A stretch of 64,000 bases of DNA, from contig CANIBP010000003.1 in assembly GCA_947466075.1 (NCBI GenBank), forward strand, positions 1-64,000, written 5' to 3'. Source of the stretch: Verrucomicrobiaceae bacterium. GTDB lineage: Bacteria; Verrucomicrobiota; Verrucomicrobiia; Verrucomicrobiales; Verrucomicrobiaceae. The position numbers were made by a program, and so were the translations under genes. The notes beneath the pieces are model-generated. The model was not told the origin of the DNA and ran no database searches. It saw nothing but the letters and a program-made list of their open reading frames with translations. Shown here one piece after another: positions 55,660-63,567 of this stretch; position 1 is the first letter of the stretch, and every line of letters starts with the position of its first letter.

Positions 55660-57810
55660 CGCATCCCGATGCGTTGGCGTCGGTTTGCCCGGCCTGAAGT
55701 GCTCCTCGTGATCCAGCGTAGCCTTCAGGGCGAAGAAACTCGCCGCGACTTCGCTCAAACCCGCTTTCACCGATTCAATCAGCGAGGCCGGATCAGCTTC
55801 GGCACGCAGATTGATGATCAACTGGCCACCGGTGGTCGGTTCGTCGAGTTCCATGCCGAGCTCGGCCACATAGTCGCTGCGCACGAGATTGATGCTGGCG
55901 AGTTCGCCTGCAATGCCGTCGTCGGGACTGAAGGTCATCTTAAAATGAGCGATCTCGGTTCCAGCGAGTTGCAAACGTCCCTGCACGTTTGTCGCGAGTC
56001 GTTTCAGGAAATCATTGGCGTCGAACTCATCATCCGACTTCAGCGTCACCGTGGCATTCAGCCAGCCGAGCAGAGCCTCGCCATCAGCATAGACTTCGTA
56101 ATCGACGGCCATGGGATTGCGCCGCGCTTGCTCGTCCGTCATGAGGCTGGCGAAAAGCTCGTCGAGGCCGGTTTCCTCTCGCGGTGAGGCCGTGACGACC
56201 TTTGCGAGCGGAAACTCCTTCGTCAAAACGGCCCGCAGCTCCTCGCGCTGCGTGTCGTCGATGAGATCACTTTTGCTGATGACGATGATGTCGGCCTCTT
56301 CGAGCTGCTTCTTGAAGATGTAAGCCACTTTGGTGGAAAACGTGCCGCCATCATCGAGGCCGAACACACGCCGCGCACGAATCGGGTCCACCAGCACGCT
56401 CAGCGGCGCGATGGTGAACGAATCGCCATACATGCGGCGCAACGGATACGTCACCGTCGCCACGAGATCCGTGCAGCTTCCGACCGGCTCCGCGATGAAG
56501 ACATCCGGCTTCGTGCTGCTAGTCAGCTTGCTCGCCGCATCCACCAGTGTGTTGAAGCGGCAGCAGAAGCAGCCGCCCGCGATTTCTTCCGTGGCGTAGC
56601 CTTGTCCACGCAAAAGTTTCGTGTCCACGAGTCCGCCTGCCTGATCGTTCGTGATGAGGCCGACTTTGAGGCCTTGATCGCTGAGATGTTTCGCCAGACG
56701 ACCAACGGTGGTCGTTTTGCCGGCTCCGAGGAAGCCTCCGATCATGATGTAGCGTGCTTTGGCGGGCATGGGGGTGGTTGGTTGAATGGGTGTTTCGATG
56801 GCGGTCTTCAACAAGGCAAACGCAGCGGCGTTGCTGTTCTTGAGCGCAAGCCAGTCGTGCATGTACACAGGCAATGGCACGCCTTTGACGAAGTGATTGC
56901 CAAAGTCGTCTTCGATGACGTTGTGCGGTCCGAGATAGACGACGGTTTGATCTTGCTTCGACGAACGAAAGCCGGGCTTCGCGGCGGTGATGAGCACTTC
57001 GCGCAGAGGAATGCCCTCAGCTTCGAAATAACCCTTCTCGGAGAGCTTGGTGAAGCGCGCGTTGCGGAATCCGGCGGCATGCAGCAGCGGCACGAGGCTG
57101 GGAAAGTCCGGCACATGCTCCACCGCAGCGGCGGGGCCGGGCAGGAAGGGACAAGGACCACTCAAAGGCGAATCGCCAGCAAGGCCGTGCAGCGTCACCG
57201 TTCCGCCGGGTTTCAGAATGCGTAGCGCTTCTTTGAGCAAGGCGGGAAGATCGAGCACGGCGTTGATGGAGCCCTCCAGCACGACTTCTTGGACGCTGTT
57301 GGCCTCATGTCTCACCGCGACGGCTTCGCCGAGATGATGCGTCCAGGTGATGGCGGGAGTGTCTTTCTCTGCACCGCCGCCCATGAGCGAGGGCAAATCA
57401 TGATCGGGTGCGTGGTGATCGCCGTGATCGTCAAGGTCTTCATGGAAGACATACAGCTCCAGCAGCACGCCATCGGGGTCACGCACCCAGAATTTCGTCT
57501 GGCGGGAGTAGCAGCAGGCCACGCCGTCCTCGCGCAGGGTTTTGTGGCCCGCTTGTTCGAGTCGAAGCTGGATGGCGACGAGTTCTTCCGACGAGAGCAG
57601 GCACAAACCGACGTGATTGAGCGATCCGCCGCCGCCCGCACGGCCAGGAATCAAGGAGAACACCGTGGGCGGTGATTCGACTTCGAACTTGGCGTAGTCG
57701 GCGTGATGCTTCGCGGGTTCCAGGCCGAACAGCACGCGATAAAAAGCCACCGAGCGGCCGAGGTCAGAGACATTGATGGAAAGATGAAATTTGCGGACAG
57801 GATCGCTCAT
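55657..57810 (-). CDS. Three-part fusion: ArsI/CadI-type C-As lyase, methyltransferase-like domain, COG0523 GTPase
   Basis: The ATG at 57810 overlaps the MFS gene stop and gives 717 residues. Residues 1 to about 125 are a VOC-fold ArsI/CadI domain, with likely metal ligands His9, His66 and Glu118. The vicinal cysteine pair is Cys99-Cys100 in GVACCYSRQTKFWV, the organoarsenical-binding position of ArsI. Residues about 150-345 resemble the C-terminal half of a SAM methyltransferase (ALLKEALRILKPGGTVTLHG, PLREVLITA) without a clear motif I. From 348 follows a G3E/COG0523 metallochaperone GTPase: GGFLGAGKTT at 358-367, metal motif CFCC at 414-417, and SKSD guanine motif. A separate start at Met348 (56769) is possible. 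It is last in the TonB receptor-dioxygenase-MFS operon. Confidence 0.85.
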   Translation of the reverse strand: MSDPVRKFHLSINVSDLGRSVAFYRVLFGLEPAKHHADYAKFEVESPPTVFSLIPGRAGGGGSLNHVGLCLLSSEELVAIQLRLEQAGHKTLREDGVACCYSRQTKFWVRDPDGVLLELYVFHEDLDDHGDHHAPDHDLPSLMGGGAEKDTPAITWTHHLGEAVAVRHEANSVQEVVLEGSINAVLDLPALLKEALRILKPGGTVTLHGLAGDSPLSGPCPFLPGPAAAVEHVPDFPSLVPLLHAAGFRNARFTKLSEKGYFEAEGIPLREVLITAAKPGFRSSKQDQTVVYLGPHNVIEDDFGNHFVKGVPLPVYMHDWLALKNSNAAAFALLKTAIETPIQPTTPMPAKARYIMIGGFLGAGKTTTVGRLAKHLSDQGLKVGLITNDQAGGLVDTKLLRGQGYATEEIAGGCFCCRFNTLVDAASKLTSSTKPDVFIAEPVGSCTDLVATVTYPLRRMYGDSFTIAPLSVLVDPIRARRVFGLDDGGTFSTKVAYIFKKQLEEADIIVISKSDLIDDTQREELRAVLTKEFPLAKVVTASPREETGLDELFASLMTDEQARRNPMAVDYEVYADGEALLGWLNATVTLKSDDEFDANDFLKRLATNVQGRLQLAGTEIAHFKMTFSPDDGIAGELASINLVRSDYVAELGMELDEPTTGGQLIINLRAEADPASLIESVKAGLSEVAASFFALKATLDHEEHFRPGKPTPTHRDA

Positions 57811-58997
57811 GAGATGGGACGCGGGCGCAGAATGAGTACCAGAAGGCCAAGTAGAACGCAGAACGGGGCCGCAACTATGAGTGTATTTGCGTATCCATGC
57901 AATAATCTTGCGCCGCGCTCCAGCAGCAGCGGGCCGAGCGCGGAGGCGAGCACGGTGCAGGTCTGCGCGACACCTTGGATGCGGCCGAGGTGGCGTTTGC
58001 CGAACGAACTGCCCCAGATGGCGAAGAAGGAGACGGTGATGACGCCGCCGCTGAGGCCCATGAGCGTGGCGATGGTCCACAGGCCGGTCTGCGTACTGAT
58101 GAGCTTGTACGAGGCCAAGGCGCAGGCCTGCACGATGAGCGCACCACCGAGCCAATAGCGAATCGGCAGCCGCCGCATGCCCGCGCCGCAAATCATCTGC
58201 CCGCCGAGGCTGATGAGGGATGAGGCGGCGAGGAAGTGATGATAAGTCTTCTGGTCAAAGCCGCGCTCACCCAGCAAAGCCTGGTTGAAAAGGCCGGTGG
58301 CAGAGGAAATGGCCGCAAAGGCCGAGATGCCGAGGCAGTAGGCCCAAAAGGCCGGAATGCGCGCGCTTTGCGCCAGGGTGAGGTCGTTTTCGCCACCACC
58401 GTCGTTGTCAGCCTGCGCGGGGCCGTTGCGCAAAACGAGGGCGACGGGCAGCATGAGGAGCAAAGCGATGCCGATGCTGTCCCAGGCCACGCGCCAGCCG
58501 GAACTGCGTACGAGGCCGCCGATGACGCCAAACGCGATGGCGAAGAACACGGAGAGCAGCACGGAATAGCAAGCGGCGGCGGCACCGGAGTTGTTTTTGA
58601 AGACCCGGCCCGCGACCGCGAGGCTGAGCACGGACATGCCTCCCTGTCCGAAGGCACGTGAGAGCAAAATGAGCACGAAAAGACCGGTGGCGGCGACGGT
58701 GAGGTGACTCATGCCGAAGACGACGAACGCGAGCGCCGGCAGCAGCACGAGCGCGCCGGTTTTGAGGCCGCAACGGTCGAGCCATGCGCCCACCGGGAGA
58801 CAGACGAGAGCACCGCCGAGCGTGGCCCACAGATTGATCTGCGCGTACGTGTCGCGGGAGAGATGCAGATCGGCCAGCAGTGGCTCGGTGATGAGTCCGA
58901 GACCGTGCGTGCGGCCGGGAAGCGTGGCGAGCATGAGCAGCGCGCCCGCGATGACCTGGGTCCATACCGCAGGCAGTTTGGGAGATGCGCTGCTCAT
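57807..58997 (-). CDS. MFS transporter
   Basis: This 396-residue inner-membrane protein has twelve predicted helices. The TM2-3 loop carries the MFS motif A-like PVGAWLDRCGLK. Other landmarks are GLITEPLLADLHLSRDTYAQ and LSRAFGQGGMSVLSLAVAGR. It resembles the NarK/oxalate-antiporter-like side of MFS and is not the ArsJ, ArsB or Acr3 type. Its ends overlap both neighbours by 4 bases, so it is part of a coupled operon with the dioxygenase and the ArsI-GTPase fusion. It may import or export the compound those enzymes process. Confidence 0.9.
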   Translation of the reverse strand: MSSASPKLPAVWTQVIAGALLMLATLPGRTHGLGLITEPLLADLHLSRDTYAQINLWATLGGALVCLPVGAWLDRCGLKTGALVLLPALAFVVFGMSHLTVAATGLFVLILLSRAFGQGGMSVLSLAVAGRVFKNNSGAAAACYSVLLSVFFAIAFGVIGGLVRSSGWRVAWDSIGIALLLMLPVALVLRNGPAQADNDGGGENDLTLAQSARIPAFWAYCLGISAFAAISSATGLFNQALLGERGFDQKTYHHFLAASSLISLGGQMICGAGMRRLPIRYWLGGALIVQACALASYKLISTQTGLWTIATLMGLSGGVITVSFFAIWGSSFGKRHLGRIQGVAQTCTVLASALGPLLLERGARLLHGYANTLIVAAPFCVLLGLLVLILRPRPIS

Positions 58998-59755
58998 CGG
59001 AAATAGGTCTCCGTCTTGCCGTAGTCGGCGTAGCGCTCCTGCAACCAGCCGTGAAAGTATTCATAGTGGGAGGCGCGGAGGTCGCCGCCATCGCTCGCGG
59101 CATTGAAGCTCAAATAGAGCAGACGACGCGAGTGCTCCGACTTGTTCGCGGCCGAACGATGCGGAGTGAAGCCGCTGAAGAAGGCCACATCGCCGGGCTG
59201 GAGATCGAGCGTGACGCCGGTCGTCAAATCGACGAGTTTTTCATCGAGCTGATGGTAGTCGCCATCACGCGGACTGAGGTAGCCTTTCTGATGGTAACCA
59301 GGAAACACCTCAGTAGCTCCGCTTGACGCATCCGAAGGATCAATGGCCACAATCACGGTCATGAATGACTCTGGAAAGCCCTGCCACGAGATGAAGTCCT
59401 GATGCATGTCATAGCCCTTCGCACCACTGGGTTTGAAGATGAGCTTGTCTTTGAACAGGAAGGCCGGTTCGCCATAAAGCTGCGCCGCCATGTCACTGAG
59501 AAGTGGTTCACGTGCGATGCGCTCGCAGACGGGGCTGATGTCGATGACGGGATCGAAGCAGTCGAAGCGGCACTCACCCGTCTCCGCGTGGTCCTGCCAG
59601 CGGCAGCGGATGTTGTTGGAGTCCATGAGGTGCTGCAAGCCGGTGAGGCGATCACATTCTTGCTGCAAGGCATTCGCTTCGGCAGCGAAGATACCAGGTG
59701 CGGTGACAAAGCCATCGCGATGATAGGCGGCGATTTGAGCAGGAGTCAGAGACAT
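58994..59755 (-). CDS. Phytanoyl-CoA-dioxygenase-family Fe(II)/2-oxoglutarate enzyme
   Basis: This 253-residue protein has a complete 2-His-1-Asp iron triad: His118 and Asp120 in YDMHQDFISW, and His199 in FTPHRSAANKS. A 2-oxoglutarate arginine lies in SRRLLYLSFN. The N-terminal YHRDGFVTAPGIF and the DLQPGDVAFF strand are typical of PhyH proteins. These enzymes hydroxylate or cleave small organics; PhnY, for example, acts on 2-aminoethylphosphonate. The substrate is unknown here. The operon context suggests an organic arsenical or metallophore. It overlaps the MFS gene by 4 bases. Confidence 0.92.
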   Translation of the reverse strand: MSLTPAQIAAYHRDGFVTAPGIFAAEANALQQECDRLTGLQHLMDSNNIRCRWQDHAETGECRFDCFDPVIDISPVCERIAREPLLSDMAAQLYGEPAFLFKDKLIFKPSGAKGYDMHQDFISWQGFPESFMTVIVAIDPSDASSGATEVFPGYHQKGYLSPRDGDYHQLDEKLVDLTTGVTLDLQPGDVAFFSGFTPHRSAANKSEHSRRLLYLSFNAASDGGDLRASHYEYFHGWLQERYADYGKTETYFR

Positions 59756-59834
59756 AAAGTGCAGGAGGAGAAACGAACAACGGCGGCTGGCAGCGTGCTA
59801 TCGCCACCAACCGCCGCTGGACCAACGTTATTGA

Positions 59835-62045
59835 CTAAAATTTGATGCCCGAACGCACCCCAAAGGTGACGGGAGCGCCGCTTTCACCGATGTAACCGGA
59901 GGCGGCGAGGTTCGGGAACGGAATGGCGATGGGGACGTACTTGGTGTTGAAGGCGTTATTGGCGAAACCTTCGAGGTACCAGGACTGGTTGCGCACACCG
60001 ATGCGGAAGTTCGCCAACGTGTAGGCATCCTGTGCGGCACCATTGAGGCTGTCATAATTGAAGCCACCGAAGAACTGCACATCGCCACGGGCATAAAGGC
60101 TGTAGCCACCACCCAGCTCCCAGGCGTACTGCGTGCCGACAGCAGCGGTGTAGTCTGGTGTGTAAGGGATTTTTTTGCCGCCGATGCCCACTTGGGTGCC
60201 GAAGGGGCCAAGGAAAGGATTGTTGTCTGTGGCACCATTGAGGAAACGCGCGGTTTGCAGGCCAGCGCTGCCGAACAAGGTCCAACTGCTGGTCGCCTGA
60301 TAATTGAGAGACAGCTCGATGCCTTTGGATGCGGCGTTACCGGCATTAACAATGTCGTATTGGGCTGGAGAAGTAGCGCTGGGAGTATTGAGCTGGAGGT
60401 TTTTCCAGTCGGAGTAGAAGAGTGCGAATTGGAAGCCGAGCTTGTCCTTGAGCGCACGGCCCTTGAAACCCAGTTCATAGTTCCAGCTTCTCTCTTCATT
60501 GTAATTCGTGCGTCCGCCAATAGAAGCAGTGTTGAACCCGCCCGCCTTGTATCCGCCAGCAAAGCCAAAGTAGGCCATGAGGCCTGGCGTGAAGCGGTAG
60601 GATATGGCAGCCTGTGGCGTGACTTGGCTGAAGGAGCGCGAGGTGCTTGAAGCAGCATCAATCAAGGGCAGGAGGAACGGCACCACCGGTGTGCGTGTCG
60701 TATTAAGGTTCCCATGCTTGTGTTCATAATCCCAGCGTAGGCCTGCGGTGATGTCCAGCTTGTTCCAAAGTGTCAGTGTGGACTGCGCATAGAGGCCCAT
60801 GCCAAGGTCACGCAGTTCAGCGCTGGTGGTGGTGATGTTGGCTGGAATGCCGAAGAAAGGAATCGCATCACGGTTCTGCAAGGTGTTCTGCTGGTAAGTC
60901 TGCTCGAAGAAGAAGGCACCCGCCTGCCAGGTAAAGAAGGCCGAATCGCAGATCGTGACCGGCACGTTCTTCGGATTGGAAAACCGGAACTCCTGCGTCC
61001 AAGTGGTCTGGCGTTCTTTATTGGTTCGCTGCAAGAAAGTGGTACCACCACCGCCAGCAGTGAACGTGGAGTAGTCCAAGTCTGTTACGTCCTGGGTCTG
61101 CCACCAAACGAGGCCGGTGGTGGAGGTGAAGTCAAAGGAATCACCATGCCACGTCAGTTGCAGTGTCGGCATGAGGACATCGCGGCGGGTGAAGCCGGTG
61201 AAGTCACGTGCCGAACGGCGTGGTGAATTGCGCAAAGCCGCCAGATCATTCAGCCCATAGTCGCCATCACGGGCTTTTTCACCGGCGATGATCAAGCGCA
61301 CTTCCAACCGCTTGTCAGGCGTCCACAGGAACTGCGTCTTACCAAACCAGGCACCACGGTCATCGATCGGCTGGCCATTCACCGTGTTCTTCGTGTAGCC
61401 ATCGCGCTGATTGTAGCCGCCCATGAAGCTGAAGCCTAGGACATCATCGATCAAAGCGCCGCTGACTCGTGCGCGGTAGTCCTGTAGGTTGTAGTTGCCA
61501 ATCGTGCTTTGCAGCTCGCCTTCCCAACCATTCATGCGTGGACGGCGGCTGGTTATGTTGATCAGCCCGCCCGCAGTGTTGCGCCCGAACAACGTGGATT
61601 GCGGCCCTCGGATGAAGTCGATCTGCTCCACGTCGAGCAGCGTGATGCTGGAGGAGTTGCCGTTGAACTGTGGCACGCCGTCCATGCAAGTCGTCACGCC
61701 AGGATTGTTCGGCGAACCGCCGATGCCACGGAAGCGAGGGTTGCTCAGCTTGCGGGCGCTGAACTCGGTGAAGAAGGTGTTTGGGGCATAAAGCGCGGCG
61801 TCCTTCACCGTGGTCATGCCTGCGTCCTGAATGGTCTTCCCCGTCGTCACGGTCGCGCTCAATGGTGCTTCCAGCAGGCTCTTGGAGAGCTTCGGTGCGG
61901 AGATGATGACCTCATTGAGATCAACTGCCGGGGCGGGTTCTACTTTCTTCGTTTGCGCGATGGCAGCTGTGGTGAGTAGCAATAGCATGGCTGCCGAGGC
62001 AGCTAGGCGCGTGACGGGGTGGTGGGAGTGGGTGGATCGGAACAT
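59835..62045 (-). CDS. TonB-dependent outer-membrane receptor
   Basis: This 736-residue protein has a signal peptide (SAAMLLLLTTAAIA). The plug domain contains LNEVIISAPKLSKSLLEAPL, DAGMTTVKDAALYAPNTF, RFRGIGGSPNNPG and IDFIRGPQSTLFGRNTAGG. A 22-strand-type barrel follows, ending VTFGVRSGIKF. It actively imports a large or scarce ligand using TonB energy. It is first in an operon with dioxygenase, MFS and ArsI-GTPase genes. Its promoter faces an ArsR-family gene across a palindrome, so arsenical or metal control of an importer is suggested. Confidence 0.95.
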   Translation of the reverse strand: MFRSTHSHHPVTRLAASAAMLLLLTTAAIAQTKKVEPAPAVDLNEVIISAPKLSKSLLEAPLSATVTTGKTIQDAGMTTVKDAALYAPNTFFTEFSARKLSNPRFRGIGGSPNNPGVTTCMDGVPQFNGNSSSITLLDVEQIDFIRGPQSTLFGRNTAGGLINITSRRPRMNGWEGELQSTIGNYNLQDYRARVSGALIDDVLGFSFMGGYNQRDGYTKNTVNGQPIDDRGAWFGKTQFLWTPDKRLEVRLIIAGEKARDGDYGLNDLAALRNSPRRSARDFTGFTRRDVLMPTLQLTWHGDSFDFTSTTGLVWWQTQDVTDLDYSTFTAGGGGTTFLQRTNKERQTTWTQEFRFSNPKNVPVTICDSAFFTWQAGAFFFEQTYQQNTLQNRDAIPFFGIPANITTTSAELRDLGMGLYAQSTLTLWNKLDITAGLRWDYEHKHGNLNTTRTPVVPFLLPLIDAASSTSRSFSQVTPQAAISYRFTPGLMAYFGFAGGYKAGGFNTASIGGRTNYNEERSWNYELGFKGRALKDKLGFQFALFYSDWKNLQLNTPSATSPAQYDIVNAGNAASKGIELSLNYQATSSWTLFGSAGLQTARFLNGATDNNPFLGPFGTQVGIGGKKIPYTPDYTAAVGTQYAWELGGGYSLYARGDVQFFGGFNYDSLNGAAQDAYTLANFRIGVRNQSWYLEGFANNAFNTKYVPIAIPFPNLAASGYIGESGAPVTFGVRSGIKF

Positions 62046-62064
62046 GAAGGCGCGTGTTTTATTT

Positions 62065-62086
62065 TATTTGCGCTGATTAGCAAATA
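62065..62086. promoter_or_regulatory. Palindromic operator between TonB receptor and arsR
   Basis: Perfect 7-base arms TATTTGC and GCAAATA flank an 8-base centre. The right arm overlaps a -10-like TATATT at 62085-62090 for the + strand. The site lies 20-40 bases from the receptor start and about 70 from arsR. AT-rich inverted repeats of this kind are typical ArsR/SmtB operators, so ArsR probably represses both directions. Confidence 0.6.
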
Positions 62087-62151
62087 TATTCTTTGCACGC
62101 TCATTTTGCCGGGCTTCTTGCGCCTTGCGCCTGACCTGCCTATGATCGCCC

Positions 62152-62475
62152 ATGCCTTCGCGCACCCTGACTCGTTCCTTCGACTGCCTCAGCGCCTTGC
62201 GTGCGCTGGGCGAGCCGACCCGACTCAGCCTCGTGCGCCAGCTCATCGCCGGAGCGAAGCCCGTCACCGAACTGTGCGACACCTTGCACATCACGCCCTA
62301 CAACGTCTCTAAGCACCTGCGTGTACTCAAAGAGGCCGGTCTGCTCGAAGTGGAGAAGCAGGGCCAGCAGCGCATCTACGCCCTCGCCGTCGCGTTTCGC
62401 GAAAAACTCACGCACAACGCCAACACGCTCGACCTCGGCTGCTGTCAGTTCGATTTCGACAAGCTGCCGGAGTGA
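62152..62475 (+). CDS. arsR: ArsR-family metalloregulatory repressor
   Basis: This 107-residue winged-helix protein contains LSALRALGEPTRLSLVRQLI and TELCDTLHITPYNVSKHLRV (recognition helix), then the wing VEKQGQQRIYALAV. The classic ELCVCDLC metal box is reduced to a single Cys42. A C-terminal vicinal pair, Cys97-Cys98 in LDLGCCQFDF, resembles the C-terminal arsenite site of Acidithiobacillus ferrooxidans ArsR. I infer As(III) or related thiophilic metal sensing. It is divergent from the TonB receptor operon, convergent with arsC, and only 9 bases from it. Confidence 0.92.
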   Translation: MPSRTLTRSFDCLSALRALGEPTRLSLVRQLIAGAKPVTELCDTLHITPYNVSKHLRVLKEAGLLEVEKQGQQRIYALAVAFREKLTHNANTLDLGCCQFDFDKLPE

Positions 62476-62484
62476 AAACGATGA

Positions 62485-62922
62485 CTATCGCTTCATCTGG
62501 TCACGCCGACCATCCGCATAAGCGGTGAAGACGGCTTTGATCTCATCGCGCACACGGCGGAAGACGTTGAGGATTTCCTCTTCAGTGCCGGTGGCGTGGG
62601 CGGGATCATCAAAGGGCCAGTGATGGCGGTTGAGTTGGCCAGGGAACATCGGGCAGGCCTGATCGGCGTTGCCACAGACGGTGATGACGGTTTCCACATC
62701 GCGCACGAGGAAGTCGTTCATGTGCTTGCTGGTGTGCGCGCTGATGTCGATACCGATTTCTTTCATCGCAGCGATGCCGAGCGGATGCACGTAACCGGCG
62801 GGCTTCGAACCAGCGCTGGCGACTTCGAGGATGTCGCCTGCCACCGAGCGCAGAATGCCTTCGGCGAGATGTGAACGACAGGAATTGCCGGTGCAGAGGA
62901 TGAGTACGAGAGGTTTGTTCAT
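62485..62922 (-). CDS. arsC: Arsenate reductase, thioredoxin-coupled (LMW-PTPase fold)
   Basis: This 145-residue cytoplasmic enzyme reduces arsenate to arsenite. The P-loop CTGNSCRS has Cys10, Cys15 and Arg16; Cys83 and Cys90 ([13 protein letters not shown]) complete the disulfide relay seen in the Staphylococcus aureus pI258 enzyme. The PFDDP motif supplies the catalytic Asp. Length is normal. Its start overlaps the aquaporin stop by 4 bases, so arsenite production and exit are co-expressed. Confidence 0.96.
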   Translation of the reverse strand: MNKPLVLILCTGNSCRSHLAEGILRSVAGDILEVASAGSKPAGYVHPLGIAAMKEIGIDISAHTSKHMNDFLVRDVETVITVCGNADQACPMFPGQLNRHHWPFDDPAHATGTEEEILNVFRRVRDEIKAVFTAYADGRRDQMKR

Positions 62923-63566
62923 GAGTTGGTGGTTTCGAGTGCTTTCGCGAGCGGAATAGCAACCAAAGCACCGAGCACTGTCGCGCTAAGGTAGATCCAC
63001 AGATGCTCCAAGTGGCCGGAAACGAGCGCCGGAGCCAGCGAACGAGCAGGATTCATCGAAGCGCCACAAATCGGCCCGGCAAACATCGCCTCCAGCGCAA
63101 TGACACCGCCGATGGCGATCCCAGCGGTGATGCCTTTATCTTTGGCACCAGTCGAGATGCGCAGAATGCATAACATGAGAATCGCCGTGAGGATGAATTC
63201 GAGCACAAAACTCTGCATCACGGCTCCGGCGGGCAATGTGGCTCCAAGTTTATCATTCGTTGGAAACAGCAGCCGCAAAACACCGCTGGCAAGACAGGCG
63301 CCACCGATTTGAGCCATGATGAAACCGGGCACGTCTTTCCACGCGAAGCGGCGCGCTGCCGCGAAAGCGAGCGTGACGGCAGGATTGAGGTGCGCACCGC
63401 TGACATCACCGAAGGTGTAAATCATTGCCATGACGACGAGCCCGAAGGTCAACGCAATGCCCGCATGGCCAATCACGCCACCGCTCACTTCGTTGATCAC
63501 AATGGCTCCCGTGCCAGCGAAGACGAGGATGAAGGTACCGAGAAATTCCGAGAGCAGTTTGTTCAT
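62919..63566 (-). CDS. Aquaporin/MIP-family channel in ars operon
   Basis: The ATG at 63566 gives 215 residues with six helices and both NPA boxes: Asn61 in GAHLNPAV and Asn172 in [12 protein letters not shown] channels next to arsC and replacing an arsenite pump are known from the Sinorhizobium meliloti AqpS system, where As(III) leaves by diffusion. No arsB or acr3 gene is seen in this window, so the same logic probably applies. It is encoded 1 base after the DUF6428-like gene and overlaps arsC. Confidence 0.93.
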   Translation of the reverse strand: MNKLLSEFLGTFILVFAGTGAIVINEVSGGVIGHAGIALTFGLVVMAMIYTFGDVSGAHLNPAVTLAFAAARRFAWKDVPGFIMAQIGGACLASGVLRLLFPTNDKLGATLPAGAVMQSFVLEFILTAILMLCILRISTGAKDKGITAGIAIGGVIALEAMFAGPICGASMNPARSLAPALVSGHLEHLWIYLSATVLGALVAIPLAKALETTNS

Positions 63567-63567
63567 G

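Noticed and set aside
57811..58191. N-terminal extension of the ArsI fusion into the MFS gene
   Set aside because: The extra residues are His/Arg/Ala-rich antiphase sequence of the MFS gene. The ATG at 57810 gives the normal ArsI N-terminus with an ATGA overlap.
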